From: CALEAR01 sp035301485
GTDB taxonomy: Bacteria > Pseudomonadota > Gammaproteobacteria > Pseudomonadales > Alcanivoracaceae
Assembly: GCA_035301485.1 (NCBI GenBank)
Contig: DATGUF010000048.1
Location: forward strand, 1-28,278
DNA: 28,278 nucleotides
Direction of reading: 5' to 3'
The notes below the pieces were generated by a model. It did not search any database. It worked only from the letters and a program-made list of their open reading frames with translations, and was not told the origin of the DNA. Shown piece by piece: positions 1 through 7,112 of this stretch. The position numbers were made by a program, and so were the translations under genes. Every line of letters starts with the position of its first letter. Position 1 is the stretch's first letter.

Positions 1-233
1 TCTGGCTCTGGCTCATCAATTATCGGCTCTTCTTCTTGCTGCGCAACAGGCTCTGCATACAAAGTTACCTCGAAAGATGGCGGCTCTGATGGTGCCTCTG
101 GCGCGCTTCGTTGCCACAAAAGAAACGCACCTACAACCACATGCAGCACCACAGCAAACAGCACTGCAAATAAAAACAGCATGCGTTTTTGCAGCCTCTT
201 GGTGCTTAATTGCTGGCCAGCTAAAAGGCTCAT
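1..233 (-). CDS. tonB: TonB-like energy transducer, N-terminal part (gene runs off window)
   Basis: Third gene of exbB-exbD-tonB. TonB spans the periplasm and passes energy from the ExbBD proton channel to outer-membrane TonB-dependent receptors. About 77 residues are visible. They comprise a short basic cytoplasmic stretch (MSLLAGQQLSTKRLQKR), one hydrophobic signal anchor at about residues 18-40, then the start of a Pro/Glu-rich periplasmic linker with repeated EP pairs. The start ATG at 233-231 overlaps the exbD TGA as ATGA, which fixes the start and implies translational coupling. The C-terminal TonB domain lies beyond position 1, so the family call rests on the anchor, the linker composition and the operon position. 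A different overlapping frame here gives a Cys-rich peptide that is a shadow. Confidence 0.85.
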   Translation of the reverse strand, partial: MSLLAGQQLSTKRLQKRMLFLFAVLFAVVLHVVVGAFLLWQRSAPEAPSEPPSFEVTLYAEPVAQQEEEPIIDEPEP

Positions 234-664
234 GGTGTTGGCCCCGCCCCCACAGCTTCAAGGCCCACCAAAGCTACTTTTAAATAGCCCGCACTGCTCA
301 AAGCATTAAGCACTTTCATCATATCGCCGTAAGCCACTTGCTTATCAGCTCGCAACAAAATGCGCTGTTCCTTATTCTCAGCGCGTGCGTCCAACACCGA
401 GCCTAAAGCCGACAACTCCAATTGTGTATCTTCATCAAGTACTAAGGTGAGGTCTTTTTGCAGAGTAAGGTACAAAGGCTCAGCAGGAGCAGCCGTAGGC
501 GCAGCAGTGGAGCTCGGCAAATCCACCGGCACACTCACGGTTGCCAGAGGTGCAGCCACCATAAATATGATGAGCAGCACAAGCATCACATCAATGAAAG
601 GCACAACGTTTATATCGTGGTTTTCATCAAGCTCGTTATCATCAGGAGGAAGTTGAAGTGCCAT
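230..664 (-). CDS. exbD: ExbD biopolymer transport protein
   Basis: Proton-channel subunit that works with ExbB to power TonB in the inner membrane. The product is 144 aa, the usual ExbD size, with a short cytoplasmic N-terminus, one TM helix at about residues 19-41 and a periplasmic domain. Asp25, in NVVPFIDVML, occupies the position of the essential channel aspartate (E. coli Asp25). The frame is open to an ATG at 682, but that start would overlap exbB by 11 bases. The ATG at 664 has a GAGG-type ribosome site just upstream and an 7-base gap after exbB, so I prefer it. The 3' end overlaps tonB by four bases. Confidence 0.93.
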   Translation of the reverse strand: MALQLPPDDNELDENHDINVVPFIDVMLVLLIIFMVAAPLATVSVPVDLPSSTAAPTAAPAEPLYLTLQKDLTLVLDEDTQLELSALGSVLDARAENKEQRILLRADKQVAYGDMMKVLNALSSAGYLKVALVGLEAVGAGPTP

Positions 665-671
665 ACCGCCC

Positions 672-1541
672 TCACTGACCACTGTTTGAAGTGGGCTGCT
701 GTTGGCGATCTAGATCGCGGCTTACCAGAATCAGTAGGCTAGCCACAATATCTGAAAGATCGCCACGGTAAGCTGCAATTGCTCGAGAAAAGTAGTTATA
801 AAACACCACCGCAGGAATAGCAGCCACCAACCCCATCGCAGTGGCCAACAAAGCTTCAGCAATGCCAGGGGCCACCACCGCTAAGTTAGTAGTTTGGCTT
901 TCGGCAATACCCACAAAACTATGCATAATGCCCCACACAGTTCCAAACAACCCAACAAAGGGTGCCACAGCTCCTGTGGTAGCTAACACACTAATGCCGC
1001 GGCGAATATCTTGTGAAGCTGAAGCGTGCACGCGCTCTAAACGCGCTGCCACTCGTTCCTTTATGCCTTCATCTGTAGCCGTGCCGCGTGCAGACAGCTC
1101 TACTTCTAACCGCGCAGCACTTAGCAAAGCACCCGCTGCTCCTTGGGCATCACCTTGGCTTTCATTAGCGGCCGCTAAACTCTCCGCTTGTACCAACTCT
1201 GTTAATACTAATTGCGTATTTTTTCTCACCACACGCAGTTGAATCGTTTTAAATATCCACACCGCCCAAGTTAAAAAAGAGGCCATGAGCAGCACAATCA
1301 TTACCGATTTAACCACTTCATCTGCGCCACGATACATACCCATGGGGCTTAAATCTTGCGCCATCACGGCAGGCGTAACGGCTCCAGCAGCGGCTTTAGC
1401 CCCCTCTTCAACATTAGTTTCAGCGGTAGAAACCAATGTTTGCTCAACGGCTTGTACAGGGGCCTCGGTGTTATCGGCAAACGATGCAGGAGCACAGAAC
1501 AACAGGAACAGCAACAACGAGAGAGAGGCGATGTGTTTCAT
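672..1541 (-). CDS. exbB: ExbB/MotA-TolQ family proton channel protein, with signal peptide
   Basis: Main scaffold of the ExbBD-TonB motor in the inner membrane. The chosen start (ATG at 1541-1539) gives 289 aa, beginning with a clear signal peptide MKHIASLSLLLFLLFCAPAS ending near residue 22. A periplasmic segment of about 45 residues follows. Three TM segments of the MotA/TolQ/ExbB family come next: SVMIVLLMASFLTWAVWIF, the long GAVAPFVGLFGTVWGIMHSF helix, and APGIAEALLATAMGLVAAIP. The longer frame from 1679 is unlikely because it would begin at the Fur-regulated promoter. A signal-peptide-bearing ExbB is known in pseudomonads and relatives, while the E. coli type lacks it. First gene of the exbB-exbD-tonB operon; regulation by iron through Fur is expected. 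Confidence 0.94.
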   Translation of the reverse strand: MKHIASLSLLLFLLFCAPASFADNTEAPVQAVEQTLVSTAETNVEEGAKAAAGAVTPAVMAQDLSPMGMYRGADEVVKSVMIVLLMASFLTWAVWIFKTIQLRVVRKNTQLVLTELVQAESLAAANESQGDAQGAAGALLSAARLEVELSARGTATDEGIKERVAARLERVHASASQDIRRGISVLATTGAVAPFVGLFGTVWGIMHSFVGIAESQTTNLAVVAPGIAEALLATAMGLVAAIPAVVFYNYFSRAIAAYRGDLSDIVASLLILVSRDLDRQQQPTSNSGQ

Positions 1542-1666
1542 AAGAGCAACCTTAATAGCGCTAGCTAACTGGGAAAGCAAAAAAGCCACCAATGCACGGC
1601 CCAAGGAAAGAAATTGTAGGTAGCTAGATAAAGCTGGGCGCCGCAACGGCGACAAGAATGGGGTCG

Positions 1667-1695
1667 AGAATAACACCAATGATAATGATTATCAA
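1667..1695 (-). promoter_or_regulatory. sigma70-type promoter of exbB-exbD-tonB
   Basis: On the minus strand a TTGATA (-35, 1695-1690) and a TATTCT (-10, 1672-1667) are separated by exactly 17 bases. The Fur box lies across the -35 and spacer, as expected for an iron-repressed promoter. Transcription would begin near 1660, leaving a leader of about 120 bases before the exbB ATG at 1541. This supports the shorter exbB start. Confidence 0.65.
1680..1694. promoter_or_regulatory. Fur box (perfect 7-1-7 inverted repeat)
   Basis: TGATAATGATTATCA matches the 7-1-7 Fur consensus TGATAATNATTATCA at every defined position. It overlaps the -35 and spacer of the exbB promoter, so Fur-Fe(II) bound here would block RNA polymerase. 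No other site of this quality was seen in the window. Confidence 0.9.
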
Positions 1696-1734
1696 TAAAA
1701 ACCCCACCATGCATTACTTTTTTACATGATGGGG
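1694..1734 (-). terminator. Rho-independent terminator after ccmE
   Basis: Inverted repeat with arms at 1725-1734 and 1702-1711 (CCCCATCATG / CATGGTGGGG on the minus strand, one G-U pair), followed on the minus strand by TTTTTATT. It sits 20 bases past the ccmE stop. The T-tract runs into the exbB Fur/promoter region, so the end of the ccm operon and the exb promoter are packed together. Confidence 0.8.
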
Positions 1735-1753
1735 TTCAAGTCGGTGCACAAAC

Positions 1754-2227
1754 TTACTTTTTATCTTTCATGTAATCCGACATTTCCTTCATGCGCTCCA
1801 CTTTATCTAGCGCATCTTGCACTTCAGGCGGGGTATAGCTCTCGTCGTGCTTAGCAAGCACTTCATGTGCTCTAAATAGAATGTCGCCATCGGTTTCAAC
1901 GAGCATGCCGTTGGCCACAATACCCTGCCCCTCACGGAATAAGTCGGGCAAAATACCTTCGTAAGCAATGGTGAATTCACCTGAGCCATCGGTAACGTCA
2001 AACATCACATCTAGGCTTTCCTTATTACGGCGCACACTGCCCTCCGTTACAATGCCACCCACACGAATGTTTTTGCCGATAGGCGCCTCACCCGCTACCA
2101 CCTGCTCAGGGGAGTAGAACAAATTAATGTTTGAAGAAATAGCGTATAAGAGCAAGCCAATGGCCAAGGACAAACCGGCCAACGCTCCGACCACTAAGAG
2201 TAAACGACGTTTACGTACTGGATTCAT
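1754..2227 (-). CDS. ccmE: CcmE haem chaperone
   Basis: Periplasmic, membrane-anchored chaperone that binds haem covalently and hands it from CcmC to the CcmF-CcmH ligase. The product is 157 aa. It has an Arg-rich N-terminus, one TM anchor at about residues 8-30 (LLLVVGALAGLSLAIGLLLY), an OB-fold periplasmic domain, and the conserved motif LAKHDESYTPPE with haem-binding His127 and Tyr131. The start at 2227 overlaps the ccmD stop as TAATG. The frame is open further upstream to 2308, but that part lies inside ccmD. Last ccm gene in this cluster; a terminator follows directly. Confidence 0.96.
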   Translation of the reverse strand: MNPVRKRRLLLVVGALAGLSLAIGLLLYAISSNINLFYSPEQVVAGEAPIGKNIRVGGIVTEGSVRRNKESLDVMFDVTDGSGEFTIAYEGILPDLFREGQGIVANGMLVETDGDILFRAHEVLAKHDESYTPPEVQDALDKVERMKEMSDYMKDKK

Positions 2228-2409
2228 TATGACTCCTGCATAGATTGACGGCGATATTGTTGCGCCAGGGTTTTTCTTACCTTTCGATAACGCCGTTGAG
2301 CGAGCCAAGTATTGGCCACCAACAGCACCACCGCACTACCAAAAGCACTCCACACATAAGGCCCATGACGGCCCATGGCTAGTAATTCAGCAAAAGAATC
2401 AAAGTACAT
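2227..2409 (-). CDS. ccmD: CcmD small membrane protein
   Basis: Small subunit that links CcmE to the CcmABC haem-export complex and promotes release of holo-CcmE. The product is 60 aa. It begins MYFDSFAELLAMGRHGPYVW, the typical CcmD start with the MGxHGxYVW pattern, followed by one TM helix (about residues 17-37) and a strongly basic cytoplasmic tail. The start ATG at 2409 overlaps the end of ccmC by 11 bases, and the stop overlaps ccmE by one base. A much longer open frame reaching 2631 is a shadow over ccmC. Confidence 0.93.
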   Translation of the reverse strand: MYFDSFAELLAMGRHGPYVWSAFGSAVVLLVANTWLAQRRYRKVRKTLAQQYRRQSMQES

Positions 2410-3355
2410 TTTCAATCTCCTTGCGCACCCAACGGCTGCGGCGTTCACGCCAGAGAATTTCAGTTCGGGTTCGTATAAAAACCGTAACGGCAAATAAGAA
2501 ATACATGCCGAACATACACAGCAGCAAAGGCCACAGCATGCTCGGATCAATTTCACTGCGCGCGGCGCCAAACATAGACATGGAACTGCCTTGATGCAGG
2601 CTGTGCCACCAATCCACTGAATAGCGCACAATAATCACATTAATCACACCTACCACGCTTAACAAGCTCGCCGCCCTACCTGCTTGACGTGGATCATCCA
2701 TCGCGTTTTGAATGGCCATTACACCCAAGTATAAAAAGAACAAAATAAGCATGGAGGTGAGGCGTGCATCCCATACCCAGTAAGTGCCCCACGTGGGTTT
2801 GCCCCACACAGCACCACTAATGAGCGAAATAGCAGCCAACACAGCACCAAAAGGGGCAATGGCTTTAATCATTATTTCGGCCATTTTTAAACGCCAAATA
2901 AGTGCCACTGCTCCACAAACACCCATGGCCATATAGCCCATTAAAGCGCCACTAGCGGCTGGTACGTGCAGATAAATAATCCGATAACTGTTGCCTTGTT
3001 CGTAATGAGCCGGTGCAAACGCGAGCCCCCACACAACCCCTACGCTCAACAACACAGCAGCAATTAAAGTAAGCCAAGGTAACCACCACCCGCTAATGCG
3101 GAAAAAATGCTGTGGCGACCCCAATTGGTGGTACCACAACACTATTTTTTGCCAATACCAGGTTGGTTTTTTGATAGCTCCCAAATAAAAGAACCAAGCT
3201 ATTACATAACCACCCACTAAAATTACTGTTTTATTGGTGGTGGGAACATCCCAAAAAAAGTACGTTATTAAAGCAGCAAACAAGCCCAGCACACTGCTAA
3301 TTACAAAGTGGCGCGGCCACATTGGCTGCTGTTCCGTTTGTTTATTGTTAGCCAT
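2399..3355 (-). CDS. ccmC: CcmC haem exporter/handler with long N-terminal extension
   Basis: Inner-membrane protein that presents haem to CcmE. The conserved core starts near residue 72. It contains the WWD motif WGTYWVWDARL (about 189-199) and the two external histidines His130 (IIYLHVPAA) and His254 (DWWHSLHQGS). At 318 aa it is about 70 residues longer than the usual CcmC of roughly 245. The extra N-terminus (1-71) holds two further hydrophobic helices (about 15-35 and 43-60). The start at 3355 is backed by an AAGG ribosome site and a 9-base gap after ccmB. Starting at the core would need GTG/TTG codons near 3142, where I see no good ribosome site. Function is certain; the role of the extension is unknown. 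Confidence 0.95.
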   Translation of the reverse strand: MANNKQTEQQPMWPRHFVISSVLGLFAALITYFFWDVPTTNKTVILVGGYVIAWFFYLGAIKKPTWYWQKIVLWYHQLGSPQHFFRISGWWLPWLTLIAAVLLSVGVVWGLAFAPAHYEQGNSYRIIYLHVPAASGALMGYMAMGVCGAVALIWRLKMAEIMIKAIAPFGAVLAAISLISGAVWGKPTWGTYWVWDARLTSMLILFFLYLGVMAIQNAMDDPRQAGRAASLLSVVGVINVIIVRYSVDWWHSLHQGSSMSMFGAARSEIDPSMLWPLLLCMFGMYFLFAVTVFIRTRTEILWRERRSRWVRKEIENVL

Positions 3356-3364
3356 TCTTTTGCC

Positions 3365-4033
3365 TTAATCGCCTGTTGAGATTTTTAATCCTTGGATAAT
3401 GGCCCATGGGCCCAAACTGACAGTGAGCGCTAAAATAGCACCTAATATTGCCAATGCGCTATGAATATCATGGCCAGCCATAGCGCGCTGAATAGCACCG
3501 GCACCAAATACGAGCACCGGCACATACAATGGCAGAATGAGCAAGGATAGCAAAACACCACCGCGCTGTAATGCCACGGTTAACCCTGCCCCAATAGCTC
3601 CGATTACAATTAAACTCGGCGTGCCAAGCGCAAGGGAATACATTACTACGGGAAGCAATTCGGGCGGCAATTGCAACATGTAACCCAACAAGGGCGAAAC
3701 AAGCACTAAGGGCAGCCCAATCATCAGCCAATGTACAAGCAGCTTCGCTAATACCACCCATATCATTTCATGGGGCACCACTAACAACTGCTCTAGCACG
3801 CCCGAGCTTTCATCATCACGGAATAAGCTTTCAATGGACAACAGCACCGCCAACAAAGCGGCCACCCAAATAATGCCCGACGCCATAACTTGCAGCGTTT
3901 CAGGCTTCGGTGCAATGGCCAGTGGAAACAAGCTCACCACCACTATAAAAAAGAACCAAGCGTTCACTAACTCACTTGGGCGACGAATATTTACCATCCA
4001 TTCACGGCGTATGCAGGCCCAAAACAAATTCAT
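3365..4033 (-). CDS. ccmB: CcmB haem exporter permease subunit
   Basis: Membrane subunit of the CcmAB ABC complex, whose ATP hydrolysis releases holo-CcmE from CcmC/D. The product is 222 aa with about six TM helices. The family N-terminus MNLFWACIRREWMVNIRRPS is present, as is the FRDDESSGVLEQLLV loop after the second helix that CcmB proteins share. The start ATG at 4033 overlaps the ccmA TGA as ATGA. An earlier in-frame ATG at 4075 would overlap ccmA more and add 14 atypical residues, so I reject it. Confidence 0.95.
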   Translation of the reverse strand: MNLFWACIRREWMVNIRRPSELVNAWFFFIVVVSLFPLAIAPKPETLQVMASGIIWVAALLAVLLSIESLFRDDESSGVLEQLLVVPHEMIWVVLAKLLVHWLMIGLPLVLVSPLLGYMLQLPPELLPVVMYSLALGTPSLIVIGAIGAGLTVALQRGGVLLSLLILPLYVPVLVFGAGAIQRAMAGHDIHSALAILGAILALTVSLGPWAIIQGLKISTGD

Positions 4034-4665
4034 GATTGCTCCCCTGCTTTTTTGCCAAGCTGAATAATTTTGCAATCCTCATCTACTTTATGGTGCGACG
4101 TGTAAATCACTAATCCACCTTGCTGCGCAAATTCACGCAATCTGTTTTCCATCATGGTGACACCACCCGCATCAAGGGCAGTAAAAGGCTCATCGAGAAT
4201 CCACACTTGTTTGCCCGGCAACCACAGGCGGGCAAGCGCCACACGGCGCTTTTGGCCGGCAGACATATCTGCCACAAATACATCTTCATAGCCACGCAAA
4301 CCTACTTTAGCCAGGGCGGCGGCAATATCGCCCTGAGGCTGCTGATGTAAAGCCGCCAACCACTGCAGGTTTTCTTCTGCGGTGAGCTCTTCACGCAAAC
4401 CGGCCCGATGGCCCAAGTACAGCAAGGGCTTAGCAATATCTTGTTCGGCGCCTAGCCATTTCACTTCGCCCTCAAAAAACTGAAATAAACCCGCTAAAAT
4501 ACGCAATAAAGTGGTTTTACCCGCCCCATTGGGGCCTACCACCTGCCAAATTTCACCACTCGTGGCGCTGAAAGAGAGCCCATCAAAAAGAACCCTTGCA
4601 TCGCGCTCACAAAAAAGAGCGTTTGCTTGCACTGTGATCAATATGCTCTGCCTACTGTAAACCAT
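4030..4665 (-). CDS. ccmA: CcmA ATPase of the haem exporter
   Basis: ATP-binding subunit of the CcmAB complex on the cytoplasmic face. It has Walker A GPNGAGKTTLL (Lys50 in the 211-aa form), signature MSAGQKRRVALARL, Walker B VWILDEPFTALD and switch His in YTSHHK. The start is uncertain. The frame has ATGs at 4692 and 4665, neither with a convincing ribosome site. The family normally begins just before the ALFCERDARVLF segment, so a TTG near 4641 (with AGG upstream) or a GTG at 4632 is possible. I give the ATG at 4665. First gene of ccmABCDE and divergent from the gene at 4866, so the ccm promoter should lie between about 4660 and 4750. Confidence 0.94.
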   Translation of the reverse strand: MVYSRQSILITVQANALFCERDARVLFDGLSFSATSGEIWQVVGPNGAGKTTLLRILAGLFQFFEGEVKWLGAEQDIAKPLLYLGHRAGLREELTAEENLQWLAALHQQPQGDIAAALAKVGLRGYEDVFVADMSAGQKRRVALARLWLPGKQVWILDEPFTALDAGGVTMMENRLREFAQQGGLVIYTSHHKVDEDCKIIQLGKKAGEQS

Positions 4666-4801
4666 GAATAAGTTGCGCAGTATAACACGCAAAATAACCG
4701 CTGACCGTTATTGCCCACCTGTGTAAAAAAGCGACAGCACCAGGCAAACATCATCCACAAGCCTTTAACTATACATCCCTGTGCTGCTGGCCACAGAGTA
4801 C

Positions 4802-4829
4802 TAGACCTTAAAAGCCGGTGCGGTATGCT
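4802..4829 (+). promoter_or_regulatory. possible weak promoter of the 4866 gene
   Basis: TAGACC (4802-4807) and TATGCT (4824-4829) are 16 bases apart, each matching four of six sigma70 consensus positions. A start near 4836 would leave a 30-base leader that includes an AGGTAGG ribosome site. Weak by eye; the rest of the 4670-4866 intergenic holds no feature I can name. Confidence 0.25.
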
Positions 4830-4865
4830 TACCTTTCTAATAATAAATAGCCACAGGTAGGTTGT

Positions 4866-5906
4866 ATGTCTGCTACAACGCTTTCTCCACTTGCGCAGCA
4901 ATTATTCCACGCGCAAGTTAATTATTTCGTGACCCGTGTCAGCACAGAACAATTCAGCCAAGTTGTTGAGGCTGAAGTGCAGGATTTTTACACCAAGGCA
5001 AGCACTCATACCGTGCGCGATTATTTGCCCGAAGATCACGTGCGATTTATGGCGCTGCATTACAACACTAGCATTCCTATTTCGCCGGATTTAGCGGACT
5101 CTCTCAGCAACATTGCCTTGCGCGTTTACCACCACCCTAAATTAGATGAACTACGATGGCGCGATCTTTTGGACAAGAAAGAGCTCACAGAATTTGTGGA
5201 TCTAGTTTTATCGCTGAATGCTTTTCGCAAACTCATTCGTCGCTTCACACGTAACCGTCTCGTGGTCAACGCAGTGTCCGACCTCATTTATCGCGGCATC
5301 ACAGGCTTTATGGAACAAGGCACCGCCAAAGCTGAACAAATGGCAAGCAGCATTCCTGGCGCAGGTTCTATGTTTAAACTAGGCCGTTCAGTGGTGGGCA
5401 AAGCCACCTCTGGTTTTGAAAAATCAGCAGAGGAAAACATCAAGCGCTATTTAAGCCACAACATTAGTGCCATTATCAAAGGCAGCGAAACTCGTTTGGA
5501 GCAAGCCATTGAAAGCGGCGCGCTACGTGATGCCATCATTAGCAATTGGGATAATATTAAGAACGAAAAAGTAGCTTCTTTGCGTGAATACGCGAGCGAG
5601 CAAGATATTAAAGAGGCCATTGCATCAGGCATCAACTTTTGGCAAGAATTCCGCGAAACCCCTTATGTGGAAGAAATCACCAACTTGGGCGTTACCCTCT
5701 TCTACGAGTATTGCGCAGAAATACCAGTAGCTGAATTACTGCAAGAGCTTAGCATTGATGAAACCTTTGCTACGCGCGAAATCAACTTAGCGATAGCTCC
5801 CCTGCTCGAGCACTGGCAACAACAAGGCTGGGTAAAAGATTTTTTTGAGCGCCAATTACTGCCTTTTTGGCAACAGGCAGATAACGAAGGTTGGTTGGCA
5901 TCTTAA
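4866..5906 (+). CDS. Uncharacterised, mostly helical cytoplasmic protein
   Basis: I do not recognise this 346-aa protein. It has no signal peptide, no clear TM segment and no nucleotide-binding motif. It looks largely alpha-helical and charged. A Gly/Ala-rich stretch at about residues 155-185 (EQMASSIPGAGSMFKLGRSV) could be an amphipathic or membrane-touching segment. Helices rich in Glu/Lys follow, and the C-terminus has many Trp/Gln (HWQQQGWVKDFFERQLLPFW). The start is well supported by AGGTAGG just before the ATG. It stands alone, divergent from ccmA and convergent with the usp gene. Codon use resembles its neighbours, so there is no sign of recent transfer. It is probably a conserved hypothetical of gammaproteobacteria. 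Confidence 0.85.
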   Translation: MSATTLSPLAQQLFHAQVNYFVTRVSTEQFSQVVEAEVQDFYTKASTHTVRDYLPEDHVRFMALHYNTSIPISPDLADSLSNIALRVYHHPKLDELRWRDLLDKKELTEFVDLVLSLNAFRKLIRRFTRNRLVVNAVSDLIYRGITGFMEQGTAKAEQMASSIPGAGSMFKLGRSVVGKATSGFEKSAEENIKRYLSHNISAIIKGSETRLEQAIESGALRDAIISNWDNIKNEKVASLREYASEQDIKEAIASGINFWQEFRETPYVEEITNLGVTLFYEYCAEIPVAELLQELSIDETFATREINLAIAPLLEHWQQQGWVKDFFERQLLPFWQQADNEGWLAS

Positions 5907-5920
5907 AGTGCTTGCGCACT

Positions 5921-6047
5921 GTCCATAATGACAGTATATTGATTTTGCTGGCGAGCATACGATGTCTCTCTTCACCGTATCTCCCAGGCCAAGGATGGCC
6001 TTGCTCCCAGCTTTATTCATTGCTATGCGGGCTGAAATAGCCCGCAT
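5921..6047. repeat. hairpin-rich intergenic segment, candidate dispersed repeat
   Basis: Non-coding segment between two convergent genes. It contains a CTCCCAG direct repeat (5981-5987 and 6004-6010) enclosing an AGGCC-aaggat-GGCCT inverted repeat (5986-6001), and ends in a perfect hairpin (6025-6047). The layout resembles short palindromic intergenic elements that recur in many gammaproteobacterial genomes. One copy alone cannot prove that. Confidence 0.3.
6025..6047. terminator. probable terminator hairpin between convergent genes
   Basis: Perfect 9-bp stem ATGCGGGCT / AGCCCGCAT with a five-base GAAAT loop. On the plus strand it is followed by a modest T-rich run (CTTTGCTATT), and on the minus strand by no clear T-tract. 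It most likely ends transcription of the 4866 gene, and it lies just 9 bases beyond the usp stop. Confidence 0.5.
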
Positions 6048-6055
6048 CTTTGCTA

Positions 6056-6907
6056 TTAGCGCACCACCAACAACGGCAACGCTGTGTTTTCCATCACTTT
6101 CATGGTGTTGCTGCCCATAAATACTTGGCGAATTTTAGAGCCACCAAAAGCCCCCATCACTAACATACCCACATCATTATTCTTCTGATACGCCATTAAT
6201 GCTGTGAAAATATCACCTTCCAGCCACACGGGTATCACGTTAAAGCCACTGTCTTGTAAGCGCCGCTCCGCTGTTTTAAATTTTTCTTGCTGCTGCGGCC
6301 TAATGGTACGCACCGTTACTAAATGGCAATCCATTCCATTTAACAAGCTGCTTGAAATAATACGGTCGACGATGCTGTCGGTGGTTTTGCGCCCGTCATA
6401 CGCCAACATAAAACTTTGCGGAGGCGTAAAATCTTTGTTGGCAATCAATAATGGGGTTTGCACTTGGCGCACTAAATGCTCAATTTGCGAGCCTAACGCG
6501 CTAAAGCTTTTATCGTAGGTTTCACCAGAACGGCCCACCACAAACAGGCTAGCTTCTGGTTCCAACGTATCTAAAACTTCCACCAATGCCCCTTCACGTA
6601 CCGAACGAGAGACATTTTCGCACTGCTGTTCAGCGGCTTTTGCTTCAGCCTCCTTCAACATGTCGGTGGCTAGCTGCAACACCAACTTGTGGCGTTTCGC
6701 TTCAAGTTGGACCACCTCATTGAGCAATTCCTCTCTGTCTTTCATACCAGAGGCGCCAGCGTACTCGAGTGAATCAGCCCACTTTTCTTTTTGCACTGTA
6801 TGTAAAAAAAGAAGCGGCGACGCCAACCGTTTTGCAGCCCAAATACCCGCATTACACACGTCGTCTGCAAACACAGAGCCATCGATACACGTAATTACTT
6901 TTCGCAT
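6056..6907 (-). CDS. Universal stress protein, two tandem Usp domains
   Basis: Cytoplasmic stress protein of the UspA superfamily, in the two-domain arrangement of UspE-like proteins. The product is 283 aa from the chosen start. Domain 1 (about 1-155) begins MRKVITCIDGSVFADDVCNA and ends with GRSGETYDKSFSALGS. Domain 2 (about 165-283) ends with GAFGGSKIRQVFMGS, which fits the G-2x-G-9x-G-S ATP-binding pattern of the family, so nucleotide binding is likely at least there. Two ATGs lie two codons apart (6913 and 6907). The AAGG ribosome site is one base from the first and seven from the second, so 6907 is preferred. A single-gene unit; no oxygen or stringent-response box could be recognised upstream. 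Confidence 0.9.
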   Translation of the reverse strand: MRKVITCIDGSVFADDVCNAGIWAAKRLASPLLFLHTVQKEKWADSLEYAGASGMKDREELLNEVVQLEAKRHKLVLQLATDMLKEAEAKAAEQQCENVSRSVREGALVEVLDTLEPEASLFVVGRSGETYDKSFSALGSQIEHLVRQVQTPLLIANKDFTPPQSFMLAYDGRKTTDSIVDRIISSSLLNGMDCHLVTVRTIRPQQQEKFKTAERRLQDSGFNVIPVWLEGDIFTALMAYQKNNDVGMLVMGAFGGSKIRQVFMGSNTMKVMENTALPLLVVR

Positions 6908-7080
6908 GCTCATTCCTTATTATCTTTATTATGTAAATTTGCTAGCTATTCGTACTTACTATAACTGAATCACAGCTACACCGAAGTAAAAACTAAGGGG
7001 CGCACACTTTCATGTACCTTGAACAGTGCACCGTCAACACTTATACCTTTATTTACACTGGGGTTTCGGCACACTTCCCC

Positions 7081-7086
7081 TATAAT
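7081..7086 (+). promoter_or_regulatory. -10 element upstream of the HerA-like ATPase gene
   Basis: A perfect TATAAT lies 26 bases before the ATG at 7113. No good -35 is found 16-18 bases upstream; TTTACA at 7052 is too far. An imperfect GGGG/CCCC inverted repeat (7060-7080) lies immediately upstream of the -10 and could be an operator or chance. Confidence 0.4.
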
Positions 7087-7112
7087 CATTTTTTATCTTT
7101 AGGAAACGTATC

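Noticed and set aside
1542..1679. Longer exbB start at 1679
   Set aside because: It would begin at the edge of the Fur box and upstream of the expected transcription start. The added 46 residues precede a normal signal peptide, which must be N-terminal.
2410..2631. Upstream part of the frame containing ccmD
   Set aside because: Cys-rich translation lying antiphase inside ccmC; CcmD proper starts at the ATG at 2409.
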